Positions 10,117-21,599 of a stretch of 64,000 bases of DNA are shown here, piece after piece; positions within the stretch are counted from its first letter, which is position 1; each line of letters begins with the position of its first letter. The position numbers and the translations under genes were made by a program. The stretch covers positions 10,540,001 to 10,604,000 of the forward strand of contig OZ018415.1 in the NCBI GenBank assembly GCA_963969595.1, read 5' to 3'. Source of the DNA: Neckera pumila. Its lineage: Eukaryota > Streptophyta > Bryopsida > Hypnales > Neckeraceae. The notes beneath the pieces are model-generated. The model was given only the letters and a program-made list of their open reading frames with translations, searched no databases and was not told the origin of the DNA.

Positions 10117-12656
10117 TTAATATTCCAAAATCTTTATGTAGGTGGCATTTTTGGGGGTTGTGAGTACCTCCATTGACCATGAATTTTTTGGTCCAGACAC
10201 TCCAATGGGTCCATGGCGAAGGGGCCCATATTTGGGAGCTTGTGGCCGACCAACATTTATCATCACACATTTTGGGCAATACCAGTCACTCTTAAAAATG
10301 CTTTGAATGGAACTCAATTGTAAGCATTGTAAGTGGAATATGCATTCGCATCCATCACAAACTAGAACATTGATGGTTGTGTTCACCACTATTTTGCATA
10401 TGCCACATGGAATTGGAATGTTTATGTATTTCAAAGCTGATTTTTCCAACCCTAGGGTTGTAATGTGAGGCTTCAAAAGGAGATGCACAGCTAGGGCTAA
10501 TTCTTTGTGTGTCTGTTGTGAATCTAGAACAATAGGTAGTGGTTCATTGCTGACCAAATTTTTCAACCCTTGTTCTTTTGCCATTGCTTTTGAAGCTTGA
10601 CTTCTTCTTTGATCATTGATGAAAATAGTTGTCATTATCGTCGTTGTTGTTGTAGGTTGGACATCTGTACTTGACAATGCTTGCCATTTCACTATGTTAG
10701 TTGGTGTGATTGATGTTGCTACTATAAAAACAACTAAACCAATTACATTGTTGACTGGTCAAAATAACAATCTCATGGACATTATAAAAATGATTTGTTC
10801 AAATTTGAACAAAAAATATACACCCCAAGGGCACTCAAGGAAATATAATTGGATTACAAAGTGACAAGGTTTATGCACAATAATTCTATGAATGACATTA
10901 TATTGGCAAAATTTATGTTTGAAATTGTCTTGAATGACATCACAATTGGAAGGGTTTTATAATACTACGTAAGCAAGAATATGGGGAAATAAATTAGACT
11001 AAAAAAAGCCATGAGCTATAATAATAAGAAGAAATAATCAACAAAATAAACATAATAAATTACCAATAACGTTTGTATTTGTGTTGGACATTGATGATGG
11101 TGTGGTAGATGGTGACACACTTTTTTCAAGAGTTGTATTTGAATTTTGCACATCTTCCAATGCTTTTGTCTTTTCCAATAAGGTTAATGGCATAGGTGCC
11201 ACTATTTTAGGTATTGGTGGTGCAACTTTTGATGTTGTTGCAGCAACTATAGAGGTTGTGTTTGCTTTGATAGCTAGTACTTGTGATTCAAAAGTTTGTG
11301 AACATGAGGTTATTGACAATAGTGGTGCAAACGCATTAGATAATGATATAGGAGTTGCTAAAGAAGGCACTGGTGATGGTGGTGACGAATGTGGTGGTGA
11401 AAGTGTAGTTGTATGTGTCGGTGCTTTAGATACAACTGCAACTGAAGATGATACTAGTGATGGGATAGATGTTGATATTGTTGATGGTACATGTGGTGAT
11501 TGCGGTTGCTGCAAAATATGAATTCTAAAGCAGTTTAGAATCCTATATAAATAAGCAATTCTCATAAAACAATGACAAAGCCCTTAGCATTCAGTCACAA
11601 TATCAATGCGATGGTATACCTTTGTCTCTTCCCTCTATCTAGAAATAAATGTCCAAAGTGAGCCTTGCATTTTTTTAGTCTTTTTGAGTATGAAAACGTT
11701 CATTTGTTCAATTTGGATTATTTAAAAAAAATCACATGCTACGTTCAACAATGATTTTAGTGATACAAATTTTAAACCCATTGAAATGATGTTTTTTCTA
11801 ATATAGTCCAACAAATTTGTATTAAACATTTTAAGTAACATTGTAGACATTTATTAATGGACATAGGATGAATTTGAAAGCACAAATGAGATTTTGTGAT
11901 ATAAATAAGTTAGGAATGAGATCTTACAATAGAAACACTCTTGGCAGTAGCCAGACGCTTTGGATGCGGCGGTTGCACAACCAATTGTTGAATCAGGGAT
12001 TGCAAAAGATCATTGGACACTAAATCTTGTGGAGCCAAGATGGTAACAAGAGTAGTCATCTTTTCATACAACTTGGTAGCCAATTGACATTCCAATAGAT
12101 TAGGAGGAGCTCCACCTCGAAGAGTTGCCACTCCAACCAAGACCATTACCATTTCCGTTGTTTGCCTCAACACCATCTCCACTTTTGTGTGCATTCTCTT
12201 TAGTTTCTTTATAGCAGGTTCATGCCCACCATCTCTAGATCTTGTTTTCAATATGTATTGGTCATTTTTGTCTTTAACGTTGATATCCATAACGCTTGAA
12301 TTGGCATTTGGCAGTGGCATTGGCATTGGAAAAGATGTTGGAAGTGCCATGGCTACCACTACAACTTTGTTATTAGGAACATAAAAATTAGCTTCTTTAC
12401 AACTAGAAGGAAAATATATAAGGTTTCACTTCTCTAAAATGACACATCTAAGAAATCTATGATATAGAGTTGCTATGTCAAACACTAAAATTTTAATATT
12501 TGTTCCATTAAAGAGATGTCATAGGATCCTTATTTTTAACACAAACATGACAAAGTTCTAAAATGCACATTTCATGAAGCATAGTTAATATTCATCTTCA
12601 ATGAAAATAGTTAAGTAATACCTTGTTTTGGTAAAAGAATGGTCCACTATATCCAT
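10117..12656 (-). CDS. PHD-finger protein, four-exon model
   Basis: Proposed CDS: 12656-12622, 12402-11928, 11508-11064 and 10721-10117, giving 519 residues. Introns are GT-AG, phases 2, 0 and 1 match across junctions, and the total is a multiple of three. Near the C-terminus (about residues 424-470) is a C4HC3 zinc finger: CGIC, 12 residues, CDGC, 4 residues, H, 2 residues, C, 15 residues, CPKC, with the usual W two before the last Cys pair. That is a PHD finger, a fold that in known proteins often reads histone H3 tails in the nucleus. After it comes GRPQAPKYGPLRHG, recalling the PPKYG tail of some plant PHD proteins. Residues about 170-300 are Ser, Thr and Pro-rich low complexity. The 12-residue first exon is the weakest part; the in-frame ATG at 12350 is an alternative start. 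No stops interrupt the model, so the gene may be active. Confidence 0.6.
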
Positions 12657-14552
12657 CCATAATGAAGGCCTATGGTTGCAAAGTTTTCATGTTACTAAGA
12701 AGCATTGAGCTACAAGAAGTACTTCAATACATATACCTGCAAAATCAGTAAAAAAAACAAGTCATAAACAAAGTCCTTGTCAAAAATTCTTCAATTACAG
12801 GTTTTAGCAAAAACATCCAAGCACCTCACAATAGAAATTGCATTGTTCAAACAAAAATTGTGTTGTTCAACCAAGATTGCAAACAAGACTTTCTAATGTT
12901 GTTGATTACATCAAAAAAAATGCCAAACACTCACAATTGTAAAGTTATTGTAACCTCATTATAGGTTTGCCTCCATAATTTTGAAAAGACATGACAAGCA
13001 TCATTACTGATTAATTAAAATCCCTAAATAAGTAATGTGGGAGCATAAAAAAATCTTGATTTTTTGTAGAGGGACAATAATATGTAATATGTGACTATAA
13101 TACTAAGGTGTACAAAGATATGTTGATGCAAATCAAAAAGACCTATTTATACAAAAAAAAGAAAAAAAGCATTGATGAATAGTATTGCTTCCTCAATCTT
13201 ACTTCTATCAAATTTTCTAATAAAAGTGGGCACTTGAAAATAATGGAAAACAAAAATCACCTCAATGTAACGATCATTTCCATGTATATTGACTTTGATT
13301 GTCCAAAAAAATATCCACAAGGGAAAAACCCCTCCAAAAATCAAGTCCTCTAGCCATATCCTTCAATTTTTTTGTCTAATTTAGGACTTACTAAGACTCA
13401 ATTTTGTCACAAGCCCCATTTTTCAACCACTTTAAATAATTGATACCACCAATTATAAAACCTCAAGGAGCTCAAAACCCCATTGCCAAAATTGAAATGA
13501 AAACACAAAATTTCAAACCCATTTGAGAATTTTGTTTTGGAAAATAAACAACTAAACTATTAATATTCGAGCACAAAATCCCAACCGCTTACATACAAAT
13601 TGCCACCAAAAAAACAAGGGGAAGGAAAACAATGTAGAAAGAAACACAAGTTGGACATCAATGGATGGGGCAATTGGTTGCATGGATGGAACAATGCACA
13701 GAAACCCTAACTATGATGAGTGAGTGATGAAGCTGATGAGTGATTTTGATGGGAATTAATTGTTGTTGGTTATTCATGAGTGTGAGGCCTAACTTCCAAA
13801 GTCAATTTTATTGATTAGTTCCCCAATGAAAAATTAAGAGATGTTCAAATGTAAGATGTGCATTCCATAATGTAAGTTGTTTTACAAATGAGAATTGCCA
13901 AACTTCAAATGAAGGCTAATGATTTTGGCAAGAATTTAATTGGGGTGAAAGTGAAAAGAAAGATATGTAAAGGCAATCCTACAGCTACTATAAAGTTGTA
14001 TATTCATTAATTATTATTTTTTAAACATTTCATAAAAGATTGTCACACCTTGTAATATTTATTCTACAATTTGTAGATTTGTTACCAAATTTTGTACAAT
14101 AAAATTCTTCTTTTGCTGAAAATATTAATCCCATACATTGATCTTTGGGATTCTTGTATTGAACACATGCAGGGTCTACTTTGCAGCTATAGGGTGCTTT
14201 TGAAGTCATGACCACAATGATGGAATGAAGCCTTGACCACGTTGATGAAATAAAACTCGGACAAAATGAAGGCAAGATGAAAATGTAGCAAGGACAAAAA
14301 TGATGGAATAAAGACAGGACAAGAATAATAGACTTTCAAATTCACAAGCCTAAAATTGAAGTCTATAGTATCTTTTCAATTGAGAGAGTTTAAAAAATCT
14401 TGGGGAAATTGATGAGAACCTTTGGGGTTCAATTAATTTACCTTTAGGCCATTGGAATTTGGATTTGAAAAGTAATAAAGTTGGAAGGGTTCACTTTGCA
14501 ACCATAGGGTCCTAATCTTTCAGATTTCTGTATTAACAAATATAAGGTTTAA
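12657..14552. other. AT-rich spacer, nothing recognised
   Basis: Presumed upstream region of the PHD gene. Only short open frames are present and no clear repeats are seen. No TATA box or other promoter element is singled out, because AT-rich sequence offers many chance matches. Confidence 0.35.
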
Positions 14553-16282
14553 TTCCTAAAGGACCAAACACCATTGTTTGGCAACATAGCGATTTTGGGC
14601 TGCTCACTACAAACGGAATTTCTAATTTTTTTTCTTTGAAATTTTTACACAACATGTGCCTAAGGAGTAGCTTTAAGGCCCAATAATTTTCATAACTTTT
14701 AACTACATGGTTAAAAATTTATTGTATGATATGTAATTTTCATTGATCTTTGGGCAGACCAGGTAGCTCAAAAAAATTCTTAAAAAATCACTATTTTAAC
14801 CCCTAAAGGTCCAACATGCATTTTTTGGCCGTATAGAAATTTTGGGCAAGTACGTGTGACTAGAGATATCCATATTTGAAGTTGAAATTTTAATAGAAGG
14901 TGGGGGCAAGGAATATCTTCATGTGTACCAAGTTTCATGACATTTCAAAATACGAGTCAAAAATTGTGACCTAATATGTTACTTTTTTTTGTAATCGGGC
15001 AGTTTGGGCAAATAAAAAAAAATCATTTTTTCCGGAATTTTTTTTGAAATTGGTTCTTTACATTTATATATACTTAAAAAGCTTTGAGTCATTCCATTTC
15101 AATCAATGAGTCAAAAGTTATGAGGGTTTTTGGTTTGCGGGCAGTTATGGATTCTCTACTCTAAAAAAAACTTTAAAGCCGTTTATTTAACTCAATTTTC
15201 AATATTTTTGGAAAAAAATAAAATCCTAGGATGTAGATTGATTATTACTACATTACAATCATTGAGATTGACATTTTTAAATTCCATGATTAAATTTTTA
15301 ACAATTTAGTATTTTGAATCATTTTCTACTTCTTTCTACTTACTATTTTTTTCCTATATGTTGTACAATTCCAAATGATGTGAAATTTTTCAAGCTTATA
15401 GACAACTTGTTTAGGAAACTGAATTCAAAGAAGCACCACCTTTATCAGCACTTTTTCATTGAAAAGTGAGCTTGCAAAGTGCAGCTGCCCGGTTTTCCAC
15501 AAGAATGAAAAAATGGTTTTCAAGACTTATATCTTATGATCCACACGGTTGAATTTTCTGAAATTTTTACCACATGTTTTCAAAATATCATACTTCAAGA
15601 TCCAATGGTTACATGTGTCAGAAATTTTTTTTCCAAAAATTTGGTAGTTGTATTAGAAATGGCAGTTTTGGAGCGTTTTTGGTGATTACATAGTCATGAA
15701 ACTTTAGGGGTTAAGAAAAAAGAAATTGAAATTGTCTTTTTATAGTTTTATATATATAGAAAGCTTTGAATCATTCCATTTTGATTAATGAGATGAAAGT
15801 TATGAGGAGGTTTAGTTTGTGGGTAGTTATGAATTCTCTACTCTAAAATAAACTTTGAAGTCCTTTATATAACTCATTTTTCAATATTTTTGGGAAAAAA
15901 TAAAAATATTGGGTGTAGATTGTTTATTACAACATTACAACCATTAGGATTGGCATTTTCTACATCCATAACTAAAATCTTAACAATTTTGTATATTGAA
16001 TAATTTTCTACTTCTGTTTACTTACTATCAATGACCTTGTGAAGTACAGCTGCCCGTTGTTATGTAAGGCCAAAAAAAGGATTTTGTCAATTCAAACACT
16101 AATATCATGCAATCCACATTGTGTGAAATTTTTTTGTGCATCTTCTCAAACCAGCGTAATATAAGATCTCATGGTTTAATTTGTGTCCAAAAATGTTTTT
16201 TTTCCTAGAATTTGTTACTTGTACTAAAAGATGTTAGTTTTGGAGCATTTTTTGGTGAAAACATAGTCAAAAACCTTTAGGA
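14553..16282 (+). mobile_element. TTAA-type MITE, subfamily I, interrupted by a second copy
   Basis: The left end is TTAA (14549-14552) then TTCCTAAAGGACC. The right end is CCTTTAGGA followed by TTGA (16283-16286), a decayed TTAA. Without the nested element (14800-15710 plus one TTAA) it is about 815 bp, close to the family size. The flank before the insert (GGGCAGACC...CTATTT) and after it (TTTTTATAGTTTTATATATA) join into the order seen in other members. It is older than the nested copy. Confidence 0.75.
14800..15710 (+). mobile_element. TTAA-type MITE, subfamily I, intact ends (911 bp)
   Basis: It is bounded by TTAA at 14796-14799 and 15711-15714. The left terminus is CCCCTAAAGGTCC and the right terminus is CTTTAGGGG. 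It is the reverse complement, with divergence, of the element at 36861-37786: both contain AACATGCATTTTTTGGC at one end and the GACTATGT...CACCAAAAA block at the other. It has no coding capacity. It is inserted at a TTAA inside an older member of the same family. Confidence 0.88.
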
Positions 16283-16973
16283 TTGATGTTGGCTATCCGT
16301 CAACATACACCTCTATAGTTTAGTATAATATAATGAATTCATAATTGTCAAGATTTTCGTAACAAGTGATGTTTAAATACTATTAATTTGCAAAAAACAA
16401 GACCAATGACACTATTGTGTGAGCCTACAAATGTAAGCCTATGAGCGTTGAGCTTAGGTTTGGTGAACCTAGAGTTTGGGAACCAAAAATAAATGAATTT
16501 TGTAGATTATCCTTGAAAATTTTCAAAAGTGGTGAATCTTTTTAGGAAAAAAAAAAAGATGTTCAAAAAAGTATGGTATCCATGACCGTAGAAAAGGTAG
16601 GTACCTTATAATTGTAGAAAATGATGAGTCACCAAATTCAAAAATATTCAAGTTTTCAAGAGAATTGTTCAAATATATTCAGATATGTGAGAGACCTGAT
16701 GGGATCGAGGATGGGATTAAAAAAATGGTATCTATGACCATGGAAAATGATGCATTATACCTCCATTTCTTCCAATTGCATATTGCACATGACTGTTGTT
16801 TGAACCTAATAATCCGTAATACGGACTTGGTGGAGAATTTCATAAATTTTTCAATATCCCAACCTCCAGCCATCGAGAATGAGGTTTTGGCTCAACAGGG
16901 ATCTTTTGGTGGAAAAAATGAGGAGTTTGCTTAATTTGTGTGACGCATTCATACAGTGTATTATAACAACGTC
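16283..16973. other. Spacer with a segment repeated beside the next element
   Basis: 16307-16370 resembles 17911-17975 (shared ACATACACCTC/GTACACCTC and TGAATTCATA). Both copies follow the right end of a TTAA-type MITE, so part of this flank has been duplicated. No gene is recognised. Confidence 0.4.
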
Positions 16974-16977
16974 TTAA

Positions 16978-17874
16978 AGGCCCGAGGCCTTTTCTAGCTC
17001 TGAAACCACTCAAAATTGCCATATCTACTGTGATCACCCAAGAAATCAAATTTTTTATATTTTTAGAATCTAATCGTAGGATCTTGTACTCCACTTGTCT
17101 CAGATCATGTGGAAAAATTTCATGAAATTTGACCATATAGATTCGAAGATATTAGCATTTGAAGTTGGAAAAATAAGTTTTTTGAATATTGACTTGCAAT
17201 TTCAGATGACTTTGACTGACATTTGTGGAATACTTTGCAGTATAGACCATATGTTTAAAAAACTTGTTGAACATTTGAGTTGAGGTTTGGAAAAAAAAAT
17301 TTAGGATATAAAAACTTGATTTGCACATATTTAAAAAATTGTTAAGTAGAAGTAGGTTCAAGATTGAATAAAACACTAAATTGTTAATAGCTCTAAGGTA
17401 AAATTGAAACATCATAATCCTCCAAAATAAAATTCTTGCAAACAAACTTCACTCTATCAAAAAAAATTTGAAAAAATTTGAAAACTATATTAAAAAATGA
17501 ATTCTATAAGTTGTTTTTTAAAAGAAGATGCATAGATTGTCCAAAAAATGAGATTGTCCATAACTTTTTCATTATTGGTCCGAATAGAATGAATCAAAGA
17601 TTTCAAATGTAGACAAAAACAAAATCTTTCAGAAAAAAAATTTAATTAAAATTTATTTTTGTATTTTTTAATTCTGACCAGCAAACTGCTTTTTAGACTT
17701 TGGATGGCATGACTTTTGCTCCTAGACACCAATTGAAAATATTTTTAGAAGCTAATGTGATTTCCTGTCTTCAAAAAAGATTAAAAAGCTTAGGTCAAAA
17801 TTTGAGGTCACTTGAGCCTATCCAAAATCCCAAGTGTCCTCTGAGGGGCCTTTGGGCCTTTGGGCCTTTAGGGA
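16978..17874 (+). mobile_element. TTAA-type MITE, subfamily III
   Basis: The right end is GGGCCTTTAGGGA followed by TTAA (17875-17878). The left end is decayed: TTAA (16974-16977) is followed directly by AGGCCCGAGGCC without the usual CCCCTA. It aligns along its length with the element at 50597-51517: shared GAAACCACTCAAAATTGCCA, GGATCTTGTACT, ATGGCATGACTTTTGCTC and CCCAAGTGTCC. No coding capacity. Confidence 0.8.
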
Positions 17875-18544
17875 TTAATAAATGTAGGGATCAATGGTCC
17901 AACCGTGTCTATTAGTCAATGTACACCTCCAAAGTCTACTATAGTGAATTCATAGATGCCAAGACTTCCATGTTAACACTAAACCGCCCAAGGGGACGGA
18001 TTCTGGCCGCTTAGAATTGGAAAATGTCCTTTTTGCAATGACAGTGAATCGGGGCCAGAGGACCAAATGCAGTGGGAGGCTTAGGCAAAATTTTGTAGCT
18101 GTTGCCGCCCTTGCGTGAGCAATTGCAATGTGGCAATGTGATGAATGCACGACCGATTGAGCGGCAGTAAAACACAGGACTAGTAGTTTGCCTGCAATGT
18201 CCGAAATGTGACCGGGACGATCCAATCAAAGATCGTTGACCTCGGATCCAAAGTCCAAGGTGGAAATACAATTGTTGTGCAAAGGGTTTAGGGTTCACGA
18301 AAGATTAGCAGTAGCAATGTGTCCGGTTTGTTCGATTTCTGTATTGGAGTGGCAATAACGACCATGGAATTGCTCTAGTTCATGGAGGACAACAATGTAC
18401 CCTTCCCTACACGGATTTTGGAGCAAATCTGAGGGTGTTTCTATACAATAGGGAGGCACTATGAGGAGAAAGAGTGGCGAGTGGTGCAAGGTTCATCATT
18501 TCTAGAATTGCGTTGAGCAGGAGGCCGTTCAGGAGGATTGGCAA

Positions 18545-18811
18545 GTGGAGGCACCCAAGCCAGCGCACTACTTTCACTCACGCCCCCGTAGACGTCGTGG
18601 ATTTGGCTGCTATTTGAATTTCGACCTGAAAATGACAACGGCGTTGTGGCCTCGACGTGCTACAAAAGCAGAGGTCTTCGAGGTGCAAGATGAATTGTTC
18701 CATTGGGCTCTTGAAAAGGGTGCTTGTGAGGCCATAGCTCAAAAAGTGGTGAACTATTTGCGAGAGGATTTTCTTTTGTCATTGCCCCAACCAAGGCAGA
18801 ATCATCACTAG
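18545..18811 (+). CDS. Short frame within the piggyBac element, unassigned
   Basis: 88 codons upstream of the transposase, with a basic run (RPRRRRG) followed by a helical-looking segment (EVFEVQDELFHWALEKGA). The phrase HYFHSRPRRRRG resembles YYFHSPS and QRRPRRG read in one frame near 19600-19680, so both may be N-terminal transposase or accessory-protein remnants. I do not recognise a family. Interrupted frames on either side suggest decay. Confidence 0.2.
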   Translation: MEAPKPAHYFHSRPRRRRGFGCYLNFDLKMTTALWPRRATKAEVFEVQDELFHWALEKGACEAIAQKVVNYLREDFLLSLPQPRQNHH

Positions 18812-19796
18812 TCTAGCGAGCCCAAGAATTGGAACTGGCGGTACTTGTGCCGTCGCCAAATTGGAAGGTTGCTCGGTTGGACCCAACATCATGCCGAAGG
18901 AGATCAACGGGGAATTTTTGCATTTCTGAATTCTTTTTTACGCACTAAATAGTGGCCGGATTCTGAAGATCATGAAGCGGGAGGCCAGAGCCAAAGCTAC
19001 CGCGAATGTGGACGCCAGACCGCCTCAACAACGGGGCATGTTCGACGTGCGATGGCGACGACAAGGAACAACTCAGAAGTGGGAAGCCTCATCATCTACG
19101 AGACCCAGATAGCGACTTCGCCAATTCAAAGCAGCGTCCTCCCGGGCGCGTCTAATGCTTCTACGTACACGCAGAACGCTGTGGAGCGAGGTGGCCCACG
19201 ACGGGGTGGGAGAAAGAGGCAGGGTGGATGTGGGGTGGATGTGATTGGAGTAAGGGAAGTTTGACAAAATAATGAGCTTGGTATGAGAGATTTGAGTCTT
19301 GAGCTCATTGGAGGAGGGGGGCTGAATTGGGTTTGCCAAAGTTGGATTTACAAAATTTGGATTTGGATTAGGGGCTTTTGAAACAGAGCGAGGTAGTGTA
19401 CCGATAAGAGGTGGAGGTCGCAGTAAGCCTGGTAATTCAAAACGGCCTCGAAAGCCGCAAGGGTGGATAGCGCCTAAAAAAGTGCCAACCCCCACATTGC
19501 CCCCTGACTTACGGTCCTCGATGGTAGGGCGGTCATTGCCAGGGAATTGCCCTGCTTGTGGGTTGGTCCACTAAACAGGCAACATCAACAATCCATGTTC
19601 TCTGTGGGAGCAATACTACTTTCACTCGCCTTCGCAATCTCCGGGATCTGGACGTGGTCATCGTCAACGCCGTCCAAGGCGGGGTGGACTAGCAGGAGTT
19701 GGCGCAAGAGGGCGCATCCAAAGAAGGTCGCAAATTTGCACACAGTCATCACCGCTTGGGACAACTCGGGAGTCCGAAATTCATGGCGCCCATTCA

Positions 19797-21595
19797 GTGG
19801 CAGGTCCGTCCAGCCACGCCATCAACCTGCAAAGTGCCTTCAGCAACGTAGCAGGTGGATTAGAAGAGGGAGGAGCAATCACAAATCTTGCTGAGAACGA
19901 GCCAGCACCACAGGGAACCGCATGGGAAGGATTGTTTTTAGATTGGCGCCCACAATTGGTGGTCCCAACATCCACCCAATTGTCATTGACTGCACCAGTG
20001 GAGGGGAGGAGTACTTCCACTAGTAGAGGGGAAGGCTCAATTGGGCATCTGCAAAACCAAGTTGGGTTGGTAGCCGGCAAATCCGATGATATGAACTCAA
20101 TCATCAGAAGCGGGGACGCATTCAGTACACCACCACGACAATTTGGGGGACCAATGCAGGGAGGCCTTGTTGATGCCAGCAGCGTGTGGACCATAGATTC
20201 TCAGGATACAAATCAGACGCCTAACTTCTTGGACTTTGCACGTAATAATTCTTTAGACGAAAATAATTCAAATTGGCTTTTACTTGATGATAAATCCTTA
20301 CTTCATAGTGATGAGGAGCCTTTAGACGTGGAAAGATATCGGGAGTACACCTATATAGATCCGGTCCAAGTTGCTGCTGTAGAGAGAATCCGACACCTGT
20401 ATCGAGACTCTGAGTGGACCAAACCCGTCCACTATTGATTGGTGACCGAGCCTCATTTACTAGTCCATTTCCTGGACCTACGCAATGACACACTCAAAAT
20501 AAGCCAACTGCAAGGTCCTTCTTTGATCGCTAGTTCGATGACGCATGTATTGACTACATTGTCTCGGAGACCAATTCCTATGCCTTGCAACATTGCACAC
20601 ATCTCAATGATCCAAGACGGAGAGGCAAAGCAACCGGGTCAAATGGTGGCCTAGGGTGGACTCCAACAACAAGATTGGAGATTCAAGCCTTCTTTGGAGT
20701 CACGATTTTGATGGGCCTGAAGACCTCGCTGTTGATTCGGGACTATTGGCGGGAAGATATCTTCTGGCATTGCGGAGTAATTCCCTTGGTGTTTTCAAGA
20801 AACCGTTTTGAGAGTCTACTGCGCTGCATCCACTGCGTGGATAACACCACCGCTTGCCGGAACAAGGAAGATCCCCTATATGACAAGCTGTTCAAGGTCC
20901 GATGGTTGATGGAGAATTTTGTGGCAGTGTCTCAGAGGGTGTACAACCCTGATAAGTAGTTGAAATGCAACGAAATAATGATTGCCTATAGGGGCTTCCG
21001 TTCGCCTTGTTGACAGTATACACCAGCCAAACCCACGCGCTACACATTCAAGATTTGGGCTGCTATGTGCCCAAAGCTTTGTTTGACTGCTTGTTACAAC
21101 GGGGTATCTTTGCTATAGGCACGGTCAAGGGATACCGTATAAGATTTCCGTCTGCTCTCACAAGATTCAAGAAAGGCGATCATCCAAGGTCCACTCTTTT
21201 TTGGGCAACGCATGTGAGTGGGAGAATGGCGGCCTCGGTTTGGTATGACTCCAAACCAATTTCGTTTTTGAGCACCTCCACCAATCCTATGAGGCCTGCT
21301 GTTGCTCGACGATAGCTGAAGGAAAAGCGTGAAGAAATCTCTACCACGCCGCAGCAGGTGGAGTACCAATCCAACATGCGCGGCGTGGATCTTCTTGATC
21401 AAATGTGGAGGCATTATACTACCTAGTTTCACAATAATAAGTGGTGGCACAAGTATCTCATGCTCACGCTGTCGTGTTGAGAGGAGCGCGCTTTGGGAAT
21501 ACAGAGGGTATCTGGCTGCAACTGGGAATAGTTTGCTATGGAGGTCAATCAAACCGTCGAATCTTCAATCTTCAGTCTTCAATCTTCAATCTTGA
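19797..21595 (+). pseudogene. Decayed piggyBac transposase (DDE_Tnp_1_7), copy 2
   Basis: The order of segments follows piggyBac: an acidic N-terminal region (to about 20438), then IQAFFGVTILMGLKTSLLIR, DYWREDIFWHCG, RNRFESLLRCIHCVDN, then KCNEIMIAYRGF at the first catalytic block, where the usual Asp reads Asn. A frameshift follows (QYTPAKPTRYTFKIWA), and sequence then jumps to LFDCLLQRGIFAIGTVKG. About 90 residues with the second and third catalytic Asp are therefore missing. Further on, YQSNMRGVDLLDQM and NNKWWHKYLML are recognisable, separated by stops. Several in-frame stops (20436, 20652, 20957, 21313 and later) make it non-functional. It differs clearly from copy 1 at 1297-3414 in sequence and base composition. 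Confidence 0.88.
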
Positions 21596-21599
21596 TTCT

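Noticed and set aside
11081..11521. 146-codon plus-strand frame rich in Val, Gly and Asp
   Set aside because: It is the antisense of exon 3 of the PHD gene, whose Ser/Thr/Pro codons create a long open complement.
12658..12660. Upstream ATG at 12660 as start of the PHD protein
   Set aside because: Used with the same donor at 12621 it gives phase 0, which does not match the phase-2 acceptor of the next exon; the ATG at 12656 does.
19073..19495. 140-codon minus-strand frame inside the piggyBac element
   Set aside because: It lies opposite the element's plus-strand coding direction and has low-complexity Pro/Ser content without a domain.
21007..21315. Intact transposase exon in piggyBac copy 2
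   Set aside because: The frame is open, but it lies between a stop and frameshift upstream and a stop at 21313, and the catalytic Asp blocks that should precede it are deleted.
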